Below are positions 25,554 to 35,414 of a stretch of 42,500 nucleotides of DNA, in pieces. Under the pieces are notes generated by a model, which saw only the letters and a program-made list of their open reading frames with translations, searched no databases and was not told where the DNA came from. Numbering within the stretch: position 1 is the stretch's first letter; each line of letters starts with the position of its first letter. A program made the position numbers and the translations under genes. Source of the DNA: Chromera velia (lineage: Eukaryota > Sar > Chromeraceae); contig JAHBMJ010005856.1 in NCBI GenBank assembly GCA_018398765.1, positions 106,937-149,436 of the forward strand, written 5' to 3'.

Positions 25554-26020
25554 CGAGAGAGAATTTAGGGCTAAACTCTCCCTCGGGTGAAACGGCTCAA
25601 AGTGCTGCATATTGAGAGCTGCGAAGAGAGAAAAAGAGCAGTTGGCATGATTTTAATCAAGATGAATGCTGTCCCAAACACCTTCCATCCAAAGAACATC
25701 TCCTTTCTATGGTGCAAAAGAAAAAAAAATCCTTCGTATTTTGACTGAGGGAGAATTTAGGGCTAAATTCTCCCTCGGACGATATCTTTTTGACATACTT
25801 CAAGAAGGAGAATTCAGCCCTGAATTCTCCCTCGGTGATAATAAAAAAATTTTTTTTTCGAGGGAGCAAAAAAAAGATGACTTGTTTTGGAAAAAGAAGC
25901 CAGAAAAACGACTCAAAAAAATTCTCCCTCAAAAATTTTTTTTCATATACTCATCGAGGAAGAATTCAGCCCTGAATTCTCCCTCACCAAATATTTTTTT
26001 CATATAGTCCAAGAGGGAGA
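25554..26020. repeat. Periodic array of 30-bp palindromes
   Basis: Near-perfect dyads of two 14-bp arms around GG or CC: 25556-25585 (imperfect), 25747-25776 (perfect, GAGGGAGAATTTAG / CTAAATTCTCCCTC), 25804-25833, and 25956-25985, plus an interrupted one whose half-arms lie at 25860-25866 and 25920-25929, and a final half at 26013-26020. Intervening segments are 26-27 bp and T-rich, several containing TTTTTTTCATATA. A direct repeat of about 90 bp (starting ATGAATGCTGT) precedes the first and second palindromes. Possible foldback element or hairpin satellite. Confidence 0.8.
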
Positions 26021-26159
26021 GACGGAACACAAAGTATAGAATAGGCCTAAAAGAACAACGCAGCCTCCACCAGCACCCTTCGCAAAGCTAGGCAATCACT
26101 TTTTATGCCCTAACTCCCCACCGATTTCTCCCACTGACCTCTCCGAGTCTCTGGATTGT

Positions 26160-26480
26160 CTGTGTCCTTCCCGGTGGACACCGCCCACCCTGGCCACTTA
26201 TGACGCCGCCGGCCCCGGCCCTACTCCCTTGTAACGCCGCCAGCCCAGGCCAGGCCGGGCCCCGATCGACCTCAGCTTCCTTTGCCAGTGGCGGACATTT
26301 ATTTACATGGCCCAAACGTCTCACCGCTCCCTCCAGCTGGCGTCTCTCTACTCCCTCTGATTTCTCCCTCTGACGCCGCCGGCCCCGGGTCCGGCCCCCG
26401 CCCCTCAGCGGCCCCTGTCCGCGTCCTTGCCCCCGCCTCCATCGATAAACGTCCCCCCGGCCCCACCAGCGCTCCGGTCT
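26160..26480. repeat. GC-rich, imperfectly repeated tract
   Basis: TGACGCCGCCGGCCCCGG occurs at about 26201 and 26371, with a related TAACGCCGCCAGCCC at about 26231. This is an abrupt GC island inside AT-rich DNA. The long open frame on the minus strand (R/G-rich) is a by-product of composition. Confidence 0.5.
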
Positions 26481-26799
26481 GCTCACTCCCTTGATCCGTC
26501 CTCTCCTTCTCATTCTTTTGCCCCCCTTTCTGCCTTCTGTGTCCACCGGAATCCACACGTTGGGGCCGGGGCTAGTGCCGGCGCGCAGTCTCAAAGATAG
26601 AAAGCAGACCTGAATACAAGCAGACAAGCAGCACATTCAAAGAGAGACAAACGGAAAGGAAGGACAAGTATCCTTCCCCTCATCTCATTGCCTCTTCCCA
26701 GGTTGCCATAACTTCTCTTCTTGTTTTCTAAACCGTACCTACTGGATGTCTTTAACTGATTTTCACTGACAGGCATGGGCGCAAAACGACGCAATTGAC

Positions 26800-27430
26800 A
26801 GGGACTGAATAAAAATAAACCACTGACCCAGAGAGATGCGGTCATCACACGGAGCCCCAAGTGCTGCTTCTCAGTACGATCAAAGGAACGGAACCTGCAT
26901 TCAATCACATCTTCAAGAGGTAATAAAGCCAAAAACGACGGTTCAAGGCAAAGTTAACATCTGCTCAACAGTGCATCATACACTGACTCATATAGAGAGA
27001 CGGAACTGCACACTCACCAGAAGAATAGCGAAAGCAACCCCAGCTCCTCAGCAAAGGTAAAAGGTGGTCCCAGATCCTGCATGCAACCACCGAACAAGAA
27101 AAGGATGAAGTTCCATGGGAGGGTCTGAGGTGCATCATGCTCTGACTTGATGGAACGGCTTGCAAGCAGTAAGACAAACAAACTGATGAACTTACCGGAG
27201 AGCACGCGAAGGTCGCTCTGGATCCCCGAAACAGCCCAGTGGGAATCATAAATCCTGTTTGCAGGTATATACCAAGAAAGTAAGGAAGTCTGAGAGCTTG
27301 GACAAAGGACCTGGTGGGGCTGTGCCTGATATGATGTAACGAGTATCACGGCTAGCTATACTTCATGTCTGAAAGGAGACGGAACCTTAAACTCACCAGA
27401 AGGAAGACAAAAACAGCCCCAGTTCCCCCG
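26800..27430 (-). other. Repeated exon-like segments, minus strand
   Basis: Two segments about 380 bp apart share GACGGAAC, then ACTCACCAGAAG on the plus strand, i.e. CTTCTG|GTGAGT on the minus strand. One (about 27018-27082, after an acceptor GCATGCAG) reads DLGPPFTFAEELGLLSLFFW; the other ends near 27396. A third block (about 27196-27264) reads IYDSHWAVSGIQSDLRVLS before donor CCG|GTAAGT. Phases do not chain cleanly. Either a duplicated, decayed gene fragment or a repeat containing donor-like sites. Confidence 0.25.
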
Positions 27431-27944
27431 ATGAAGAAACTTTAAGCAAGAGCTTGAACGCTTGCATAGAAGCACGCAAAGGGAAAAGAACATCGATCAA
27501 AGAGTGAGAACAAGACGGCCCTCTCCAATTTTACCCACCATGCTTGCTGACAAAACGAGACGGGTAAATAAACCTATGTTCAAAGAAGAGAAACGACTCA
27601 GGTTCCTTCCAAAGTCTACTCAAAGTTAGAGTCTCCCATGTAAAGTATAGAGCTGTTATGCTTGCAATGTAGTACGAGCTGATTTAAAAACATCAGCAGT
27701 GAATTAACAGCTTTGGAACAGATTCACAGTCCCACAATGTCCAGAGATAAATATGCAGTGTGCCTTGATCACGTGTCAACTACATCTGCGTATATCAAAA
27801 TCGGCTTTTTGGATATTCGATTTAAGGCTGGGGCACATTGGGCATATTGATCCCATGATGTGCGCAAGCCCCGCTGCGCCTCGCTGCCGGCCACGTTGCA
27901 GTAACGGGCGTGCAGCATGCCGCCACGTTGCGGTCACGCACACC

Positions 27945-28145
27945 GCTATATAATTTTTTTTCTCACTAACCCCAATTTAAAAACACAAAATCACACTCTC
28001 AAATTGCTTAAAACTCTTTGTTTTGAGCTTTTAAGCATTATTTAATACATAAAAAATACTAGAAAAGCTGGAGAACTATGGTTGTTTTGGAGACCGTTTT
28101 GATGTTGCAGACCGTTTGGGATAGATTTGTCTTGGTTACTTCAAG
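27945..28145 (-). repeat. Right arm of the large inverted repeat
   Basis: Reverse complement begins CTTGAAGTAACCAAGACAAA and keeps CAACATCAAAACGGTCTCC and CAAAGAGTTTTAA in the same order as the left arm. Together the arms bound about 4.65 kb. No target-site duplication is visible at the outer ends. Confidence 0.65.
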
Positions 28146-28192
28146 TTCCTACTGGCCCGCCTCCTGTCTTTCCCCCCGCCCTCTGCCCGTGT

Positions 28193-28378
28193 ATCACTCC
28201 TGACATGTATGCACCCCCCGTCCTAAGTAGGTCGTAGTGATGGCGTGGTGGTGGTGAGCTTGTGGCCCACAAACGACTTGTATTTTTACATAGGCCGTAG
28301 TAGTGGTGGGGGGGGTCGGGCCAGACGAGTCGTGATGTGTCCCCCCCCCCGACCATATCAGGAGCGGTCAGGAGTGAT
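28193..28378. mobile_element. MITE-like element, copy 2
   Basis: Closely matches copy 1 over its length (same CCGTCCTAAGTAGGTCGT, same C9-10 tract before GACCAT). The right end is GGTCAGGAGTGAT, about 10 bp longer through a partial repeat of CAGGAGnGGTCAGGAG. It starts about 47 bp outside the right arm of the large inverted repeat. Confidence 0.6.
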
Positions 28379-28737
28379 CACCTGCATGATGTGTGTGACA
28401 TATGCAGGAGGCGCCGCCGTTGCACTGCCCTTATGCAGTAATATAATTTGAGTGCATGGCAGCAATGAGATCAGAGAAATTGTAATGACAGAGAAGTATC
28501 ACAATGTGTTACACCTCCTAATTTTGTTTTCACCTATCCAAACCCAGTCAAGACAATACTTTACCCTAACTTCTGATCGAAATTTCAAAGTTTGCCATCG
28601 AGTGTCTCTCTGTTTAATACTTTTGTTGAATTTGATTTTTTCTATCTGTAAATATTGTTTAGGGTCGTAATTCCGCAACCGTCTTGCTCTTTTAGACAGA
28701 CTGTTCTCTCTGATTAGCCCTTGCTGCTGTTTGAACA

Positions 28738-31371
28738 ATGGAAGGCGAAGATGCTAAGCTTCAGTGTGTTGGCTACAGGGCGAGAGAGAAGGCCCAGGCT
28801 GCCTATCTGGACTCAGAAAAATTTTTGACAGCTGAACAGAGGCGAGCCCAGATTCGATCGATCGAAACCCTCTTGAAAGCGATGCAAACCCGGTCTGAGA
28901 GCAACGCAGACATGGGCACCCTCATGGACCTCATGCATGAAAAGGCACACGTGTGTGCCTAGCGTGCGTGCAGAGGGTGGATTGGATCTAGGGATTGGAT
29001 ATACGAAGCGGAGGAGAAGGTGTGTTTCTTTTTCGGTCATCTCCATTTCATATCTTTCTCTGTCTCCAGAGACTTCTACTGTTTCTTTTTAAAAATAATC
29101 TTCTCTACGTTGAAGGCAGCAGACGTTCTTAGATTTGATCCCGTTGCCGAGACTACAGCCCCGTCACAGGATCTTAAGGCCAGAGATCCAGTCCCCTCTG
29201 TCTTGCAGGCTGCCCCACGGTTCATTCCTGAGGGGGAGAAGTTTTCTTTCTCTTGCTGGGAATGGTGGTTTCTGTCTGCCGCCTCCCCTCTTCTGAAAAA
29301 GATCTTCCTAGATGAGGAGGTGAACAAGCATCTAGCAGAAGGGGTGGATGGAAAGGAGAAAGTTGAGAGAGACAGAGAGTGAGTCACAAGAATCGGGGGG
29401 TTGGTTGAAAGTGACCCTGCAGAAGACCGTCAAAAGCTCTTATTCGACGGGCCAGGAGCTGAGAAAGGAATCTAAACCTATCAAGGTCAGGTGGAACGTG
29501 CCGATTCGTTTCCTGCCCCCTGAGTGGGATGCTTTTATTAATAATTAATTATGAGGGAGATGAGGATGAGGGGGGTGGAGATTGAGCACTGGAGGACCCT
29601 GCAGTACAGATGCCTGAAGAATATATCCGCGACCTTATTCGTTCTGCTCGGTGCGCTATCAGTGAACTCTCCTCACCTCCTTCTCCTTCATTGTGTCTGC
29701 AGGCCCTTCAAGGTCGTTACTCAACAGGGTGACAACTTGAAGCCCCAGATCGTTGTGAACTTCTAAAACGATGGTGGCTGTTTAAGAGGGCAGCAGGAGA
29801 GAGAGAAGAAGGAAGGACAGGCTAACTAACCCAGAGGGTTCCCAGAGGCAGTCCAAGTCGCTCATTCAGGAGAAACAGAAGCAGAGCATCACGAGGACCC
29901 CAGGCCCCTCACCCTCACACCCATGCTGCACTTCCTGCAGCCTCGCCAGACGGCACAGTCTCTTTTCTGCTTCCTCCTCACATTGATGCAGAAGCAGACA
30001 GAGACCAAAACGGGGAGGGCTTAAAGAGTTCTCTTGAGGCTAAAGCCCAAAACTAAAAAACGAAAATGTATCCAACACCTCCCGACCTCGCGAACGACGA
30101 GCGTGCAAAAAGAGTTGGGCCGAGAACGCCTCTCCCCGATGGTGCAAAAGCTCCTCGAGGGAAGAGGAGATGCTACTAAGGTGCCGAGTTGGTTTTTCTT
30201 TGAGATCCAAACAGTGTCTGTCCAGAAGGAGAAGGCAGACCTCAGCAAAGCCTGCGGACTCCTTCTTAACGGTCTAACAAAACTCCCATAGCTAAGCCTG
30301 GCATGTCTCTATGCAATTGCAAAAGCAGATCCAGAGATTGTGCGTAATGTGGTGATTCAGTTTGAGGAAACGGAGTATATGAATGGTTCCTTAGAAAAGA
30401 TACTGAGGAGGTCTCACTGGGGCATCCTGAAGGGTATGTGTGGGGTTAAGGGGGAGAGCAATAAGCGGGGGTCCAATGGCATTGCCCAGGTAAAGACAGA
30501 GAAGAGGAGGTCCATGAAAGTCCCGGCCGGTGCAGTGCCGTCTCCGCCTTCTGCCCACCGGCTATCTCTGCCTTCTGACTGGTGCTTCCCCCTCCCCATT
30601 CCCCATTCCCCTGCTGGTGGATTGGGCGGTCGCGGGCCTTTTGTAGATTTGGAAGGAGGGGGAAACAAAGACGAGAGAGGCCTTCAAATCCTCTAGGATA
30701 TCAAAAAACAGTACTATGAGTTCATAAATAAAATAAACGGCACGATTGGCCTTAAAGATGCGTCCACAAATTACAAGAAAGTGCTCAAGACCCTCCAAAA
30801 GAAGAGCCTCGAAGACCACACTGGTGAAATCTGAATTTGTGACTCCCTTACAGGAACTCGAACAGCGGTGTTCTTTGAGAGGGCATGGAAAAAGAAGACG
30901 GGCTCTCTGCTTTCTCATACATAGAGCAGAGATGCCCTCTTCTTTTTTCTTACCGTCTTTCTCTTTTTTGTGGGCTCTCTTGCTTTCTGCTGCCTCTCCC
31001 GGGGGCCTCTTTTTTTGGTGGAATCCGTGGCGTTCATTGAGAGAGGATATGTTTTTCTTTCTCTGGATGATCCTTTGTATGTGGGGAGCTTTAGCGTCCG
31101 TTGTCTGGGTCTTCGCCTCTGTCTTTGAGAGGGAAGACTCAGAGGAGAAGTAAAAGACGAGGAGAGCCTGAAGAAAGATGAGAATCGGGGGAAGGGAAGG
31201 GGGGAATGGCCCAAACGGGCAGGATTGACAGATATTGAGAGCAGCCCCTTTCCTCGATATCTTTGACCGGCCTCCTTCCAGCTTGAAGGAGTACAGATAT
31301 TGGAAAGAGTTTGAGGAGAAAATATGGAGGAGCGGTCGTTTCTTTGTTCGCTGTGTATTGCAGTCCACTCA
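28738..31371 (+). pseudogene. Long decayed coding region of unknown identity
   Basis: Several protein-like stretches follow one another on the plus strand. From the ATG at 28738: AKLQCVGYRAREKAQAAYLD ... LLKAMQTRSESNADMGTLMD; then AETTAPSQDLKARDP; KADLSKACGLLLNGL; LACLYAIAKADPEIVRNVV; YYEFINKINGTIGLKDASTN. Much lies in one frame, interrupted by in-frame stops at 28960 (TAG), 29380 (TGA), 30289 (TAG), 30694 (TAG) and 30832 (TGA). Later blocks (FIERGYVFLSLDDPLYVGSF near 31030; SLKEYRYWKEFEEKIW near 31280, ending TAA 31369) need frame changes. A spliced gene with short introns is possible: there are good sites at 29376 (GTGAGT) and 29420 (CTGCAG). I recognise no domain; a mobile-element remnant is possible. 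Confidence 0.45.
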
Positions 31372-32130
31372 TAAATAAACAGTATGTTTAATTATCAGAT
31401 TTTATCAGCTTCCTTATAAAAAATGTTGAAAGACTTACCTAGAGATATGCATGGATTATGGCATAGATCATATAATGTATATATACACTTTTGCTTTTCT
31501 CTTCATGCATGATTTTGTACTGATACATCATACATCACAGTTAGATATATTCAAGATACATGTTAATTTGCTGGGCGTTGTAACGTTTAGCTAAAAAAAT
31601 GTGCTGATAACTTTCTCAAAGCTGTGTATTTTATTAATTCTGTTGCTAGCTGCAGTAACAATTCAGAAAAACTAGCAAAATGTTTATGTTTATAGCAGGG
31701 GGTCAAAAATCGCTTATCAAATTAAATTATATAATATATAGGAGATAGAGTTAATCCCAGAGTCTATCATTGATTCGATCATTGTGACATTCAAACATTC
31801 CTGTCTGATCAAAATGACAATATCTAGAACTTAGTGTAAAACTATTGTTAGCTAGATTGTTAGCTTATTTAAGAAAAGTGAAATTAAATGATCAAACTCT
31901 TTAAATATCTCTCATATCGTACTACGGTCCCAGTTTACTACTAAATTAATTGTAATTTGTAAAATAAAACCTAGAATAAAACCTTAAAACGTTACAGTAA
32001 CCTAGACAGTATAACATCAAAGTGAGACTTTCACTTTAGCGTGAAGGAAACTTAAGCATTAAGTACCATGCAGTAAGATCTAGTAAGTTGACATAAGTCA
32101 ACCTAAAAGTCAACCCAGGCTGTGAGCCAG
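31372..32130. other. AT-rich, no feature recognised
   Basis: Strongly AT-rich with frequent stops in all frames. I see no palindrome array, MITE copy or coding block. Confidence 0.6.
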
Positions 32131-35100
32131 GACTTAACCTGACGGAGTGTTGCGCACATCATACTTCACATCAATCTGGATCTGCACGCGGCTCTCTGGA
32201 GACCCAGTGAAAAGTTGGACATACATAGAGAGATGACGGACCAACTTCGCGCTTAAGTGTTGGTAGAATGGCAACCGTTGCACACAAGCCAAGGCCAGAC
32301 ATGCATGCATGTACGTCGTATTCATCGTGGCTCTCCAACGACGATATGGGGGAGGAGAAGAAATTGAGAAACAAAATCTTGATCTGCTGACAGCGCCGCA
32401 TCGGGCAGCCTCACTCTCTCACGCAGAGCTCGCGGCAGTTGCTTTGGCCGGCAGATTTTAGGATACCTTTCCAGGTCTGCTGTTAACTTGGCGGCTCTTT
32501 TCGCTTTTGAACTTCTCCCACGAAAGAAGAAAGAAGGAAAGAAAGAAATGAAGCCAACAAGAAAGACAGAGACGGTGACCGACAGACGGTAAGTAAGCAA
32601 GTAAGTAAGTGCAGGCTTTCCGGTTCGAAGCCCGATACCCGCAGGAGATTCCCCCTCTTCGCAATTCCAGTAAGGGTCAATCCCTTCTTCTGCCTACAAT
32701 GAGCAATCACTCAATTGATTTGCCTGATCGAATGAATGAGTTGTCTGAATTTGCTGCGGCATCCTCACGGTCTGCGGACCGTTTTGGCTTGGCAGGACGT
32801 GAGAAAGAAAGAAAAGAAAGAAAGAAAGAAGGAAAGAAAGAAAAACAGCCTCTCTCATTGAATACGCAGTCAACCGCAGGGCCTCCGCACTCACGCACCC
32901 AGCTGCTCTTCCTCTTCTTGAGACCCTGTCTGTTTTTCTCTCCTCTCTCGATCTGGGCTGCACCCCACATGCACTGCACTGCTGTACTCAAATGGATGGC
33001 ATGCCAAGGAGACCAGGCCACGCGAGAAAGCAGTTTGCCCAGAAACCACAGACGGAGACAGACAGAAATACAGGAGGGGAAGAGGAGCAGTCACACCTAG
33101 ACAGACTCACAAACGGACTGTCACAGGCAAGATATTGCAGTGGAAAAGGCGGAAAGAAGCTAAGGCAGACCAATGAAGGAAGAAGTAGAAACACGCAAGT
33201 AGATAGAGGCCGAGAGAAAAGAAAGGACAGGCGGACGTCGTCAAATTTGAGCACAGGCAGACAGAAGGAAAGCGACAAGTACAACAGAACAACACGAAAA
33301 ACACAACTGACACTTTTCCCGGCAAAATAAATGAGGAAAAGAAGAGTGTAAGTTTTGGCAGGCGTCTTCAGGGAGGAAAGGAAACGAACGAACAGCTTTT
33401 TTGTCTTCATCGCCAAAGAAAACAACAACCCTATCGTGCGTCCCTAGTGGCGTGTCGGCCCGCGCGAGTGACCAGAAAGAAGCCTTCCCTTCCCCTCTTT
33501 TCAGAAAAAGAAAATTGAAGAAAACAACCCGAGAGGCCCCCTGTCTGCTCGAAAGAAACACGGAAAAAATTCTCCTGCACAACTCCCTCCAAGCCCGAAT
33601 ATTCCTTCTGCTCTACTCGTACCTTTGCGCAGAGCTGGGGCTGAGAGACAACGGAAACGATTCTGTACACCCACCCCTCTTTGAGTCCGCAAAAAAATAT
33701 CTCTGCCAGGCCAAGAATCGGCGCATGCTCAGTTGGTTGGTAATTCTAGGTTCGCATGCGGTGGCCGTTTCACCTGCGTTCACTTCTCAATAGGACGCAG
33801 ACAAGAAAGAAAAATGAAAGGGAAAGTGGAGGGAGGTACGAAAAAAGTCGAAAAGACAAATAAAGGAAAGCAACGGGTGCAAATTGACCAGCGAATTCAG
33901 TTAAGGTAATCAAAATCATCAGATGCCAACAAACAAACAAACAAACGCATCAGCAAGCAAACCGCCATCGACCGCACCTACCCCGATCGTTGATCTTCAT
34001 TACTTCGAAAGACCTTGTGTTATTCAAAGCAACCATTCTCTTTCTTCCTCTCTTTCTTTGACCCATTCCATCTCGTCCCATGACCCATTTGGACGTCCCT
34101 CTTTCTGTTAATTTCTGGGAAAGCCCTCCGGTCCTATGTCCTCGATCGAACCCTCCGGCTAGTCGTTCAGCCAGACCAAGAAAAAGAGGAAGATCAGAGA
34201 CGATAAGAGACTATAGCATTCTCCAGAAAGACGGACAGACAGCAAGACAGACAAAGAGAGAGGCAGAATGAAAGGAAGAAACAGACAGACAGAGAAGACA
34301 GGGTGTCGTTGAAAGCGGACCGAGATTGCATCCAATGAGATTGCATGCAGAGAAGGGCCGAAAATATTTGTGCACTTCAAAGGCGAGTTGGCATCGGCCG
34401 ACTGCCTTGCCGATTCGCTTCACCGAGTCAAGAAATGCATTGCCCGGTGCAGGAGACGCAACAAAAACGGAAGGAAAAAGGCATGAAAGAAAGAAATATA
34501 CGAACAAGGGGAGGAAGCAAGCAAGAGAGAAAAGAAGAAGTTATTATATGTTTTTGCATCAGCCAAAAGACTCCCTTGCATTCTGCATACTTCCCTGGAC
34601 CCCCCCTCACCCTTTTTGGACCAACCGTCTTTGCCCTTACAGCCAGGCAGTCCACCACTTTGCTCTTTTGTTCTCGTCTGAAGCAAGCGTGTGTGCTTAC
34701 AAAACCCCACCGGACAGACTTTCAACTGACAAGCAGGCAGCAATCCAAGCGAGGGATACTGAGGAAACAATGGCACAATTCAGTGGACTGGAGAGACGAG
34801 GTCGAGCGCGATCATTTCTCTCTTTTCTTTGGTACAGGGCACATATGTGAGGCTTTCAAGCAGCAAGCGCTGCGCACTCACAGAGTCATTTTGCACTTAC
34901 TCAAAGCACCGACCGATCAATCACAGAGCGTCAGTCCGATTTTAATGCATACATCGAGAAAGTTCAACTGATTTCAGACCGTTTGTCTTGTTGTCATGAT
35001 GACGATTGTTACATACAACATGAGTGAGAGGAGCTCTGTCCTTCCAGACCCTATCAGCGAGGATGGAGAGAGAACCACACACACACAACACACACACACG

Positions 35101-35414
35101 CACATAATCATAGAGAGACGTCAAGAAGCAAAGAAAAAATGAATGCGAGAAGCACACGACGCCCTTCCCTTACCCCCCTCCAGATGCTCAGTGTTCCTCT
35201 GTCTTTCATTTTTTCTTTTGTTTTTTGATCTCCCTTTCCCCTTTTTGATGTGATCCTACTGTCCATTTCCCCTTTTACCCCTTCTGTCCCTTCCCTTTTT
35301 CCCTTCAAAGGCACTTGTAAGAATAGGCGAACTGCCGCTCGGTCGATTGGCTGGCCCCTTTGGTGTGCAGGCACGCAGCTCGCTTCCTTTTCCGACTTTC
35401 TTTCTTTCTTTCTT
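32131..35414. other. Intergenic or intronic sequence, little supported
   Basis: Composition returns to that of the first 20 kb, with GAAA tracts (32805-32842), CAAA repeats (33926-33946) and CA runs (35075-35102). Apart from one candidate open block at 33401-33793, no splice-bounded coding sequence stands out. The 208-codon plus-strand frame at 34345-34971 lacks flanking sites and reads like simple-sequence translation. Confidence 0.5.
33401..33793 (+). CDS. Candidate open block of unknown product
   Basis: Plus-strand frame of 130 codons. The part ILLHNSLQARIFLLLYSYLC, then AELGLRDNGNDSVHPPLFES, AKKYLCQAKNRRMLSWL uses codons like the two supported genes. An acceptor-like CTCTTTTCAG lies at about 33505 and a donor-like TTG|GTAATT at about 33739, so the coding part may be an internal exon. 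No partner exons or known family. Confidence 0.2.
   Translation: MSSSPKKTTTLSCVPSGVSARASDQKEAFPSPLFRKRKLKKTTREAPCLLERNTEKILLHNSLQARIFLLLYSYLCAELGLRDNGNDSVHPPLFESAKKYLCQAKNRRMLSWLVILGSHAVAVSPAFTSQ

Noticed and set aside
25554-26020. A CRISPR array (30-bp palindromic repeats, 26-27 bp spacers)
   Set aside because: The spacers resemble one another and are T-rich, the repeats vary, the setting is an intron-rich eukaryotic genome, and no cas-like gene is present.
26103-26636. 177-codon Arg/Gly-rich minus-strand frame
   Set aside because: Explained by the GC-rich repeated tract, which suppresses stops in several frames.
28738-31371. Reassigned TAG codon, since three in-frame stops are TAG
   Set aside because: TGA and TAA also interrupt the frame, later blocks need frameshifts, and TAG acts as a normal absent codon in the two supported genes.
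32610-32660. A tRNA gene, from GGTTCGAAGCC resembling a B box
   Set aside because: The T stem has a mismatch, no A box or acceptor stem can be drawn upstream, and TAAG repeats occupy the expected region. At most a tRNA-derived repeat fragment.
34345-34971. 208-codon plus-strand open frame
   Set aside because: No splice sites, domain or consistent codon pattern; it overlaps A/G-rich simple sequence.
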